Of a DNA stretch of 64,000 nucleotides, positions 12,543 through 24,200 are shown piece after piece. Source of the stretch: Apis mellifera (lineage: Eukaryota > Arthropoda > Insecta > Hymenoptera > Apidae). A program made the translations under genes and the position numbers. The notes below the pieces were generated by a model. That model did no database searches. It saw only the letters and a program-made list of their open reading frames with translations, and was not told the origin of the DNA. Numbering within the stretch: position 1 is the first letter of the stretch; each line of letters begins with the position of its first letter. The stretch covers positions 12,486,789-12,550,788 of the forward strand of contig NC_037640.1 in the NCBI RefSeq assembly GCF_003254395.2, given 5' to 3'.

Positions 12543-15424
12543 GTGGATGCCCCGCTCTGCCATGAGGCCGGCCGAGGGCGACACATCGGACTGCATCCTG
12601 GTTGTTGGAATATCGAGACCGAAAATGGCCGCCGCCTTCCTCACCGTCGTCCTTCTCTCCCTTTTCCTCACGTTCCACATCCTATACGACAGCGCCGTGT
12701 ACAGCCTTCACGCTGCCTCGGCCGTGGAGGGGCGCGCGGTCGAGCTCGTGTCCCAGGCCCGCGCCACGCCCCCCCTCCTCTTCTCGAGCAAGGTGCACTT
12801 CCCCCGCACGAGCCGTCATCTGCCGCAGGCGATAATAATCGGGGTGAGGAAATGCGGGACGAGGGCCCTCCTCGAGATGCTGTTCCTCCATCCCCAGATA
12901 CAGAAGGCGGCGGGCGAGGTGCACTTCTTCGACCGCGATGACAATTACGGGAAGGGGCTCGAGTGGTATAGAAGGAAGATGCCTTATTCGTTCAGGGGCC
13001 AGATCACCATCGAGAAGAGTCCGAGTTATTTCGTCACGCCCGAGGTCGGTCGAGATAATTTCTTAATTCTCCTCCTTTTCGAAGTTTCCAACTTTGAATT
13101 TCGATTCAGACTTTTCTCTCTGTCTCATTCTGCGCTTGGTGACAAATTTCGTCTCAAAATCGGAAGAAAAATAATTTCGAGACTTCTCTCTCTCTCTTTC
13201 TCTCACAATCGTAATTAATCGTACATTTTCGCGGAAACTAATTTGATGGGAGTAAAGAAGTTAATCGAAGCGTTGGAGAGTTCAATTAGACGGTCGATCG
13301 ATCGGAATAAATTAGAGAATTTGTTTCAATCCGCGATTGAACAATTATACAGAGTTGAACGTGGAGCGAAACGCCTTGGAAGAATCGTCCCTTCCTTATC
13401 CTTTTCATTACGCAACGAAAAAATTCGGCGGAAAAAAGCGCGATGTTTCTTCAAGCGAAAACCGAGAATGTTAGAGAGGGGAGTAGTCTCGAGTCAGCGA
13501 ACGTAATCGTTTTAGCGAACGGACTCGTGTGTTTAATTCTCGAGAATTTGTATCGTCGGAAGAAAACGTTACTTTCAAGTAATGAACACGATCCCTCTAC
13601 AAAGCGGCTTTTCCCGTGGAAAATTTTTATTTCTCACGTTTGATCGAAGATACGGTTGAATTTGTTCATTTTAAAATTTTGCCTCGAACGAATTAAAGGA
13701 AGAAGGAATTGTTTATTCGTATCGATTTACGAACGACGCGTGCTACGTTGCCACGTTGTTTTAAAAAGAAACAAAAACGTTTTGTTTATTTTCTTTTTGC
13801 CGCGTCTACGCGTTCGAGTTAAATTAGAAGAAGCTTTATGGCAACTTTATTAAGTAATTTCCGCTTCGTTTCCCGAGATACCTAATAGAAAAAGAAAAAA
13901 GAAACCTAATGTAATCGCCGCGTTCCACGAACACATTTTTGCTTTTAACGTTACCGTTCTACGACACGCGACTCGCATTTATACCTGCAATTTCTAAACA
14001 CCGTGTCCCACGAAATTATGAATTTATTTTTAGGGAAAGGGAGGGGATATTGTCGCGCTGTACGGTCGAGGAGTAGGGATGACGCGTGTTATTCGACGAC
14101 CAATTTCATTCTTTTGGACAGTGTTCGTTCTTCAAACGGTGGTTCGAAGGATAAACGTGTTGGAGAAAACTCTTATCTTTCTCCATCGCGCTGTAATCGA
14201 TCTTTATTATAATTTATCATTTCATTGAAAATGTATATATATTGTGGTATGATATAACTTATTAAAATTAATTTTAATATAATTTTGCAAAATTTTGCGA
14301 ATCAAAATATGGCGATCGTATATTCGATTCTTATCGTTTCTAACATGAAATAATTACTTCATTTTAACTTTAATTTACAAAAAAAAACTTATCGATAATT
14401 AGTAACGATTTAAATTAAAATGAACGTCTCGTGATGCTATATCCGTTACGAAATTTGGAATTTAAATGCTTCTGAACTATCGAAACGTGACCGATCAATT
14501 ATCGATTAATTCTCTACGTATCTTGTTTAAAAATAGGATTTAAAATTTATGTAACTCTTTATGCATTACATCGAAACAACGATTATTTTCGTGTGAATTT
14601 CTAATACGAAATTAACTTTAATCTACAAAAATAACTTATCAACAGTTTAATGTAACGATATTTAAATAGATGTTTCGAGATGTTATGAAATTTGAAATTT
14701 AAATCCTTCTTCGAACTATCGAAGCGTGACCGATCAATTATCGATTCTCTACGTATCTTGTTTAAAAATAGGATTTAAAATTTATAACTTTTCATGCATT
14801 ACATCGAAACAATTATTTTTTGAAAATAAATTTTGTTCAGTTAATATTATAGAACCATTGTTGCATTATGTAAATTTCTAATACGAAATCACACTTTATA
14901 TCGATCAATTATCGATTGGTTCTTTTGTTTAAAAATTTGTAATAACTTTCCACGCGTTACGATCGAAACAATTATTTTTTAAAATAAATTTTGTTAATAT
15001 TATGGAACTAATACGAAGTAATTAAACCTCAACTTCAATTTACAAAAAAAAAAAAGAAACCAAAAAAGTTATCGATTATCACGATTTTGTTTAAAAATCT
15101 GATTTGTAATAATTTTCCACCCACTTTAGTTCGAAAATAAATTTTTTCCAGTTGAACGAATTTCTAATTCTCGTTTAAAAATATTTCTTACAAAATTTCC
15201 ATCGCGCCGTTTATATCTAACAAACCCTTTCTCACCCTCTCAAAAAAAACCACTCCAATTAATTCTCCCTTGCAGGTACCTGAAAGAATTCGAGCGATGA
15301 ACGCGAGCGTGAAACTGTTGCTGATAGTGCGGGAGCCGGTGACCAGAGCGATATCCGACTACACCCAACTACGTACGCACGCGGCCACCGCCTCTACTAT
15401 GACGAACGGCACGCCACGAACCGT

Positions 15425-15461
<37 letters not shown>

Positions 15462-15887
15462 GCGGCGCGCAGCTTCGAGGAGTTGGTGATAAGAGCGGAC
15501 GGTAGCGTCAACGAGTCGTACAGGCCGGTCGCCATCTCCCTTTACCACACGTACATGCACAGGTGGCTCGAGGTGTTCTCGAGGGATCAGATCCTGATAG
15601 TGAACGGCGACCAGCTGATCGAGGATCCGGTGCCCCAGTTGCGCAGGATCGAGAATTTCCTCGGGCTGGAGCCGCGGATAGGAAGGCACAACTTCTACTT
15701 CAACCACACGAAAGGTTTCTACTGCCTTCGAAACGAGACGTCGGAGAAGTGCTTGAAGGAGAGCAAGGGTAGACGGCACCCGCGCGTGAGCCCCGTGGTT
15801 GTCACCAAGCTGAGAAGGTTCTTCAACGAGCACAATCAACGGTTCTACGAGCTCGTTGGGGAGGATCTCGGCTGGCCCGAGGAATAA
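12543..15887 (+). CDS. Hs3st: heparan sulfate glucosamine 3-O-sulfotransferase (catalytic exons)
   Basis: Two exons: 12543-13044 and 15276-15887 (stop TAA 15885-15887), joined in phase 0 across a 2231 bp intron with donor GAG|GTCGGT and acceptor CCCTTGCAG. The enzyme transfers sulfate from PAPS to the 3-OH of glucosamine in heparan sulfate, in the Golgi. Counting from the ATG at 12547 (369 aa): a hydrophobic signal-anchor at about residues 27-48 (type II membrane protein); LPQAIIIGVRKCGTRALLEM with the PAPS 5'-phosphosulfate loop at 99-106; EVHFFD with the putative catalytic Glu124; ITIEKSPSYF; IVREPVTRAISDYTQ (183-197) for the 3'-phosphate; FYCLR...CL cysteines and SKGRRHP near the end. A 12-Gln tract (217-228) lies in a loop. 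The usual GG after RK is CG here, which as far as I recall resembles fly Hs3st-A. Other possible starts are the ATG at 12562 and that of exon 1. Codon use is GC-rich, unlike the gene at 51 kb. Confidence 0.95.
13045..15275 (+). other. Hs3st intron 2
   Basis: The donor GTCGGT departs from GTRAGT, but the phase-0 junction TPE|VPERI is exactly what the family requires. The intron reads through as an open frame for 58 codons (to about 13218), so retention would give a truncated protein lacking the C-terminal half of the catalytic domain. I see no other gene in it. Confidence 0.9.
14340..15150 (+). repeat. decayed tandem repeat in Hs3st intron 2
   Basis: Two good copies about 245 bp apart share GTGACCGATCAATTATCGAT, TCTCTACGTATCTTGTTTAA, AAATAGGATTTAAAATTTAT and GCATTACATCGAAACAA (14488-14575 and 14726-14810). 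Shorter, more diverged copies follow near 14880 and 15005. Confidence 0.8.
15426..15461 (+). repeat. CAG microsatellite coding 12 glutamines
   Basis: CAA, ten CAG, CAA in frame in the last exon of Hs3st. The tract lies between the SDYTQ PAPS-binding helix and the FEEL segment, in a loop that is short and charged in vertebrate enzymes. Confidence 0.97.
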
Positions 15888-18800
15888 CCATCGTAGAGAG
15901 GCGGTGGTGGATCGATCTCGCCGTATCTCGTATGCCACGTCGGGCCCCCAAGTCTTTCTTTTTCTTTATTTCTTTCTTTCTTTTTTTTTTGCAACGAACG
16001 ACGACGCTGTCCTCTGCTTCGACGAAGATTCGAAAATGGACGAGGGAGAAGAAGAAGGAGAACGAGGAAGAGGATATCTTCGTATCTCGAGAGTCGGCCA
16101 CTTTTCGACTCGAGAAATTAAAATTACGATTTATCTGAAAGTCTTTTTTTTTTTTTTTTCGGGAAGGGTGAACGTTACGAGATCCTTCGGGAAACTTCTG
16201 ATGACGCTTCTCGTCGTGGGAAGGAATTAAGGCTGATCAAGATAAGTACCTTTTATATTTTATTCAGATTGGCAGGTCAACATCGAAAACGCACGGGTAA
16301 CACGGAGTTAAGGTTTACTGGGAAGCGACAATGTGCTCGAATTTTTAAAAACGGAGAAAAAAAAAAGAAAATGCATTCTTCTTTTCAATTTTTAAATCGT
16401 CGAATCAAACCGTTCTCTGACCGTCTCGTATACGTTATCTTATTCGAGGAGAATGAGAGGCTGCTTTCACGTTCGTTCAAAGCGGGGAAATTGATGAATT
16501 TGTTCGTTAATTCGTTCGACGACAATGTTGGGAGGAAGAACGAAGTGAACGGAGATACGATGCGCGTTTTTCTCGAATCGAGAAACCACCCCTCCTCCTC
16601 CTCTCGATCTTCAGCTGTTAAATCGAGTGGATGCAATTTAATGAATTACAGGACTCCTCGTTATTAACAGGGAATCGAGTCTCGTGTTCGCTCCTTGCGT
16701 GCCAATTACTTCGATACGTCGATATTTTCGATCGAGAAAAGTTTCGTTCGTTTAATCTTGAACCTCGTCTCGCGCTACGAAAACGATGTAAGGCAGATGC
16801 TCGCTATCGAGTTAAACCGCTTTATTCGGTTTCGTTGCTAGAAAAGTCGACAGAGCAAAAGAAACGTTAAAATAGAAACCGAGCATCGGTGTTATTCTTC
16901 GGTGAAACGAGCGAAAAAATTCGGGCGAAACACGCTTATCTTATCTTATCTTATCTCATAATGCCCACTTGATGGCTCGTCGACCAATGGCGGATCAGCC
17001 TCGACGTAGTTAATCTTTATTATTTATTATTATTTACTCGAAACGGACTTTTTCTATCTTCCACATTCGCCATTAGTTATGAAACTATGTATTCTTATTC
17101 AACCGTAATTCTCGATTCGAGTCGATCTCAGGGAAGAAATAAATACCATGATCCATCGATTGAGAGAAAAATATATAAACGAGATTCGGACGACGAAAAC
17201 ATTTACCGTAAACTGAAAATTAAATTTTTACTATATATATCCAAAAAAAGAATAATCAAAAGAAATTGGATCTTTGACAAGCATATTTTGATGAATTCTT
17301 CGTTATTAAAACAATTATTAAAACAATCCAAAGATAACGTGATATATCGCGCGCGAAACGAACGCGAGACTCTCTTTCCATTTCCTTGCTATTCTCGTCG
17401 TTCTCTCGTGACACGAACCGATGAAACACCTCGCTCGATGGACAGCCCATTAACCACTTAGACACGACACGGGATCGTTTGAACGAGACGATCGGGGAGG
17501 GAAGAAAAGAAAAAAAAGAATCGATCGAAGCGTCTGTAAAAATCTCTCGGTTAGGATGATAATCGATCCTTCCTAATATCGGCCACGTGCCACGAGAGAG
17601 AGAGAGAGAGAGAGCGAGTGGGTGGTCGGTCAGAGGCGACGTCTGTCCGTCGATTCTCGTGGAACGAATTCGAGCACGTTGTACGGCCGCCAGGCCATTT
17701 ATTTAGGTCGATCGATCTCCGGTAAGAGTGCGCCGCAATGATCGCCATCGATATGCTTGTGTGTTACCCGTTGCCTCCGCGTGGCTGCGAACCAAGGCAC
17801 GTCTTGTTCCATCCTACCGTATCTACACGATACACGTGCATACATATCTACATACGCTCTCTACACACGTTACACCGGACGGGAAGACAGGTTACTACGA
17901 TAGCAATAGGCGGATGGAACGGATAAAATTAGCCCGAAAATAATTTGTCCTAAAGTATATATCCACGTCTCTCTTATCCCCTTCCAACTATATTAGATCG
18001 ATCGAAAAATTCTTCGTTCCGACTTTTTTTCTATTTTCCGTTCCATCCTGACTGACCGACCGACCGACCGACCGACCGACTGACTGACCGACCGACCGAC
18101 TCGCGGTGTGACGGAAAGAGACGGAGCGAATTAATGCGCCGGCCGAAAGAAAGAAAAAGAAGAAGAAAAGAGGATAGAGTATACAGGCGTGTAGAGTGAG
18201 TCGGCGAGGGAACGATCTCTCGGTTTTTCACCGAGAAGAAGGGAAGGGATGGGATGGGTGGGGTGGGGTGGGGAGGGGGGACCGAGGTCGCGTTCCACGC
18301 GATCCCCGCCACATGGATCACATTGGTCCGTGAGTTATACATATCGCGTAGGTTTAACTAGTTGGTATAATATATTACAGAAGATTTAATATTTTTATAA
18401 TCCACATTGGAAGTTGTTATATATACGAGTATAAGCTTATTAAGTGTACAGGGGGAAGAGAAGCTACACCCGTCTGTGTATATAGTATATAATATATATA
18501 TATATATATAAAAATGGGGAAAGTGAGTGAGTGAGGGCCGCTCTGTGATCCTTCGCTACTCGTTTCTTTCTTTCTTTCTTTTTTGCGCTTCGACAGGAGG
18601 GAGACGCGAGAAAAAGTGTATATAGCGCGTCGCGTAGTTTTCGTTGTTCTCTCAAAGGATGCACGACTCGTGAGGGGAATTGATTTATCGCTCGCTTCGA
18701 ATTAGGAACGTAAGCAAGCACGAAACGGATACATATCAGTAGAATGTGATAAAAGCGGTGTAATGCGATTTTTTATACCTCGTGTAAATTTATTAGGGAT

Positions 18801-19433
18801 AATATTATAAGGTCGAGTATAGTAAATCCGGTAAATCCAGAATTTTATTCGAGTAAACGGAGATGGGCGCTTAGATATATTTATTGATCGCGATTCATGG
18901 AAATAAAAAAGAAGAAGAATTTTTCAATTTTTCTTTTAATTTCCCTAGCTTTTTAATCGAGAGAATCTTTGAAAGATTAACTGGATGCTCGTGTTTTCCA
19001 TTCGAGTCATCTTCTATGTATCCTTATATCCAAGATTGAGTGTAAAAACGATATATATCAGGTATATACGTGTGTGTGTGTGAAGGGAAGATAAAAGTGG
19101 GAATAAAATTGATCGTTTGTTTCGAGAGAGGAAAAGGAAAAAAGAGGTGACGCGTATTGTTGGATGTTTCGTCAGAGATGGGCGACGATCTCAGATGCGT
19201 GTAATAGGCAGGAGAAAATTGCTCTCGAGGAATCCTCCAATACGTTCCCTACTCCTCGCCGTCCATTTCCTACGAAATATAGCGACGAAAATAGAACTCT
19301 GTTATACTTGGGATTCGATTTTTCGCCAAGATGCTTTCTCGGTTTTACTATAAACTACTTACTTTTTCCTGGCTACTTTTTCTCGTAGCTACTCGATATT
19401 TTTATCGAATGAAAAACGTATACTATTTTCGAT
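15888..19433. other. 3' flank of Hs3st and intergenic DNA
   Basis: The 3' UTR of Hs3st must begin here, but its end is not clear; AATAAA at 17138-17143 is one possible signal among several. Also present: a cluster of four TTATC (GATAA) units at 16935-16956, a GA tract near 17595, a GACC/GACT tetranucleotide repeat at about 18044-18110, and a TA run near 18491. No open frame is convincing. Confidence 0.5.
16935..16956 (-). promoter_or_regulatory. cluster of GATAA motifs
   Basis: CTTATC repeated four times in tandem is GATAA read on the minus strand, the core of GATA-factor sites. It may be only a pentanucleotide microsatellite. Confidence 0.25.
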
Positions 19434-21220
19434 CGATGGAATCTTGTTCGAAAACTGACCCGATATTTCGATGCGCTTCGTGGCCCAGCTTAAACTCGTA
19501 CAGGAACGATATTCCAAATTCGTTCACTTTTGAAAAAATAGTTAATAGAAAGAAGAAGTTATTGTTAATTATTTGAATTGAGATTTGAATTACCGATAAT
19601 AATTATTCTATTTATCGACGGAGTCTTCTCGAAATCTAACCTAATATTTCGATACGCTACGTCCGTACAAAAACGATAAATTCGTTCACTATTGAAAAAA
19701 TAGTTAACTAATATGAAAAAGAAATTATTATTAATTATTTGAATTGAGATTTGAACTACCTTGATTTTGATAATAATTATTTGATTTATCGATAGACTCT
19801 TCTCGAAACCTAACCTAATACTTCGAAGAAATAATATTTCGTAATAAAATTCGTTCACTTTTGAATAAATAGTTAAATAACGAAAAAGAAATTATTGTTA
19901 ATTATTTGAATTGAGATTTGAATTTTTTTTTTTAAATAAAAATAAAAATGAAAAGCATCGATAATAATAAATTATTCGATTTATCGATAGAATCATATCG
20001 AAACTTAATACTTCGATGCACTTTGAAGAAATAATATTCCAAATTCGTTCACTTTTGAAAAAGTAATTAATAGGAAAAAGAAGTTATTGTTAATTATTTG
20101 AATTGAGATTTGAACTACTAATAATTATTCTATTTATCGATGGAGCCTTCTTCGAAACCTAACCTATAATATTTCGATGCGCAACATTCGTATAGAAACA
20201 ATATTCCAAATTCGTTCATTTTTGAAAAAATAGTTAAACTAATAACGAAAAAGAAATTATTGTTAATTATTTGTTAAATTAGGATTTGAACTTCTCTTCT
20301 ATCTTTCGATATCTTTTAATGATGAAAACGAAAAACTCGAAGAACCGATAATAATGAATTACTCTTTATCGATGGAGTCTTCTCTTCGAAACCTAACCTA
20401 ATATTTCGACGTTACGTCCGTACAGAAACGATATTCCAAATTCGTTCACTATTGAAAAAATAAGTTAACTAATATGAAAAAGAAATTATTATATTGTTAA
20501 TTATTTGAATTGAGTTTTAAACTATCGATAATAATTATTCGATTTATCGATGAAGTCTTCTTCTCAAAACCTAACCTAATATTTCGATGCGTTTCGAAAA
20601 TTATTGTTAATTATTTGTTGAATTAGAATTTGATTTCTATCTTTCGATATTTTTCAATGATTAAAACGAAAAACTCGAAACACACATAATAATGAATTAT
20701 CGAAAAAAAATTTAAAATTTTTTAATTTATACATGAAATCTTCGAAAGCTAATTTAATATTCCAAGTTCGTTCACTTTAAAAAAATAGTTATATGCGAAA
20801 AAGAATTATTGTTAATAATTATTAAAAACAAAAAACTCGATAATAATGAATTATTCTATTTATCGATGGAGTCTTCTTCTCAAAAGTTAACCTAATATTT
20901 CGATATATTTCGGATGCATTCGTACAGGAAATATTCGATATTCCAAATTCGTTCGTGGAAAAATAACTAATGAAAAGAGGTTATTACGCAAAAGTAAAGT
21001 AGGTTAGGTTAAGTAGAGTTTACGAGTCGCGGTTGATCGTCATTTCTAAAATTGGCAATTTGATTACACAATCTAATATAATACTCTTTGTGTAACCTTG
21101 GCCGTTGCAGTTAATTACTTGTTGAATCGAGATTTCAACTCCTCTTCTATCTTTCGATATCCTTCAATGAAGAACTCGAGATAATAATGAATCATCGAAC
21201 AATAAATTATTCAACTTTAC
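19434..21220 (+). repeat. degenerate tandem array, copy B
   Basis: A second copy of the 2441-4345 array, starting at the same monomer position (CGATGGAATCTTGTTCGAAA, then ACTGACCCGATATTTCGATG) and ending with the same terminal module (AAAGTAGGTTAGGTTAAGTA, GTTTACGAGTCGCGGTTGATC, CCTTGGCCGTTGCAGTTAAT, 20994-21170). About nine monomers, with starts near 19437, 19618, 19793, 19986, 20139, 20370, 20551, 20740 and 20867. Start-to-start distance to copy A is 16,993 bp, same orientation. Copies differ by indels of whole or part monomers. Confidence 0.9.
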
Positions 21221-24200
21221 TCTTCGTTTGGGACGAAAAATATGTATTTCGAACGGGTTAAATAAATTTAAAAATTCATTTCGACAATTAAAATAATCTC
21301 TCGTTTCGTTCGATTGCTATTGCGCAATTGCGATAAATTTCCAATTTAAATGGAAAAAGAAAATTTTTACCGCTCGTTAAATTCTTTCTCGCGGTGTACA
21401 ACGGCGAAAATTACATCCGAGAACTCGTCTCCATGGTCGAGGCGAAGAAAAAGTTAAACCGAGAAGGGAAAATCCCCTCCCATTCGTCTCGGTTGCCGCC
21501 GTAAAATTCCTATTAGACGAAGGAAGAAAGCCGCGATGCTAAAAATTCCCCCTCCACTAACGAAAATATATCGTGTTGGGGAATCGACCCAACCTATATA
21601 TTCCGATACATGTATAAAATATCACGCTTGCGTAAATATTAATATTGATAATTAATCCCGTCGAATCAATTAATCCTCTCCTTTTGATCGGGTTCTCTTT
21701 GAAAGGGAGCACGAAGGATCCTCGAGGGTTTTAATCGAACGAACCGTTTGCTCGGGCGGCGTGGAATATGAGAGAATTCGCGGGTAAACCGGGTATCCTT
21801 TGATCGAAATATTCCCGAAAACGTGAAGGCAATATGACCGAAAACTTGTATCTTCCATCCATGTTTCGCTGATAACCGCGAAAAGTACAGCCAAGTTTTC
21901 AACCGAGTTTCGAAAAAAAAAAAAAAGAAAAAAAAAATCAGCTTTTCATTTGTTTCATTTTGTTGTTAAAACGCGACAGCGACAGCGAAAAGTGATTTTC
22001 GTTAATCCTTGGTATTACGGATTATATTTGATGTTAAATTAAAAGTAGGTGTTTGTTTGACAAAAATAAATTAATGAATAAACAAAATGCGCGAATAAAA
22101 AGGGCGTTTATTTATAAATCTATAACGTCAAAAGTGGGAGCTGTCAGCGGAGAAAATAAAATAAGTGAAATATTACAGCTCACCTCTCGGTTTTCAGTTT
22201 TATATATATACAAGCGCGCGTACGTGGCGGTGCGTGTGAATTTTCACTTGAAAAATTAGCATCAATTTGTAACTCGGTCGGGAGGGGGGAGGGAAAAACA
22301 AAATATTCTGTCCGAACGGTAATTTAAAATTTTCTGCGAAATTCTCGACATTATTCTCGAATGGGCGCGAACAAACGATGAACTACCACGTTCGCGCACG
22401 AGAACGTTTCTCTTGAATTTAAAATCGGTAATAAAACGTCGTATCGAGATATATAAATATGCTCGTTTGTTTCGAAGAAGAACGAGATTTAGAAATGACA
22501 ATTGTTTATCTTCTCTTCGAGAGGAATAATCAATTGAAATATGACGTGAAACGGGATGCGTAATTTATCTTGATAAATCTATCCGTGCATTTCGATCGAG
22601 ATTGAATAACAAGGTTTTCATTAAATTGTTTTCGTTAAATGCGCATGCGCGCGTTAAAACGATTTATCTATGTCGAAACGTATTCGCCGATTTCGGTGGG
22701 TCGCGCGTATATAAATACGAACATGGATCGTAGTATCGTGTTGTGTAACTATATGTGTGTGTGTTGTATATGCCAAGTATATCCGAAAGGTGGAAGGGGA
22801 AAGTGACTTTGGGCATCTTATCTGGATATTTAATCTTTACGATGCTACCTTTACCACGATATTTCAAATATCGAAGAGAGAAGAAACGGACGGTTTTATT
22901 AACCGTAGAGAATACCTTCTAGAAGATTTCTTCTTTATCTTCGAAAATTGCGCAGGAAAACAAAGCAAGCCAAGAACATAATTCGACGATGGTACGATTT
23001 TCTCGATTTCGATCGAGAAAATGTATCCTAAAAATTGCTTCTGGATTAGAAATTTATTAAAATTTTTCCTTTTTTTTTTTTTTTTTAAATTAATCTACAA
23101 GAGTAGAGCTACTAGTAGAGATCGTAAAATCTTACGATCGTGAGGGAAGGGAAGGGAAAGGAAGACCTACCCACGATGTTTTGTCGTTATTTTAAAATTC
23201 ATAGTTCCGGTAGTTTACGCCAACTGGTTGGTTAGACGACGCGAAAAAACCAGCCACGCGAGCGAAATTCAACGCAAGCAAATCCCCCCCTCTCCCCTTT
23301 CTAATACATCGAATCTGTCCATCCGCGTGGATTAGACGGATATAGGCGTTATTCTCGGCGCGTGTTAATTTCGAGGATGGAGGAAAGAAAAGGAGGGGGG
23401 GGGGGGGACAAAAAGGTACAAAACAAGCGCGTTTCCCTCTCGTAAGGCAAAGAGACAGGCCATAAATAATCCGCTTTACAGCGGCGGTGAGTCGTGCATC
23501 CGCGGAGGTTTGCCGTTGAAAAGTGCAGCTTGCATCGATGCGCCCTGTTATTCCGTTGCAATAAATACACTCTATCTCTCCCCGCGCCCTGCGGGGAGAA
23601 ATTAAATTTCGATCACAGAGCGCTCGATCGTGATCTAGGAGGGAAAGGGAGGAGAGGGGAGGGATAAAAATTTCAACTCCGGTGAATTTTTTACGCCGGT
23701 GATTTCGCCGCCTCGAAGCGAAAATCGCGTCGATTTCCCTCGCCCCTGCGTCAAGGGAGGAGAGAATATAATCATCCCCCCCATTGTCGTTCGATCCGTC
23801 ATCCATCGTTCGAATCTCGCGGCCGCGTATCCGCGTCGGCAACGAAGGGACGACGTTTATCGATCGCGCGATGCCGAGAGATCGCGTAACCCATACATAT
23901 CAAAAAGTGTGATACGAGCACAAGTTTTTTGTACAGTATATATGTATACACGCGTGTTTTTTACCATTAAGGTGATTATGGTGTTAATTATCGTTGTTGC
24001 GAAATTCGAAACACTTCTACGCAGTTTTTAACGAGGTTATTTTGCACGAGGTAATGCAACTTTTTTAAAAAAAAAAAAAAAAAGGAACGTGAAAAATATT
24101 TAAAATAGACTACCGTGTAATACGTTGCGCGTTATAAAGGATCCGTAAAGTAATACGTTTGGAACATGATTGTCGCGTCAATTTGTATTTTCTACATATG

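Noticed and set aside
12534..12941. 135-codon frame overlapping Hs3st exon 2, and antisense frames at 12682-12924 and 15369-15938
   Set aside because: Shadows of the GC-rich coding exons; the sulfotransferase frame alone carries conserved motifs.
23192..23842. 216-codon minus-strand open frame
   Set aside because: It is long because the region is GC-rich. It contains a CPPPPLLFFPP stretch from a poly-G run and shows no recognisable domain, splice context or family resemblance. Not enough to call a gene.
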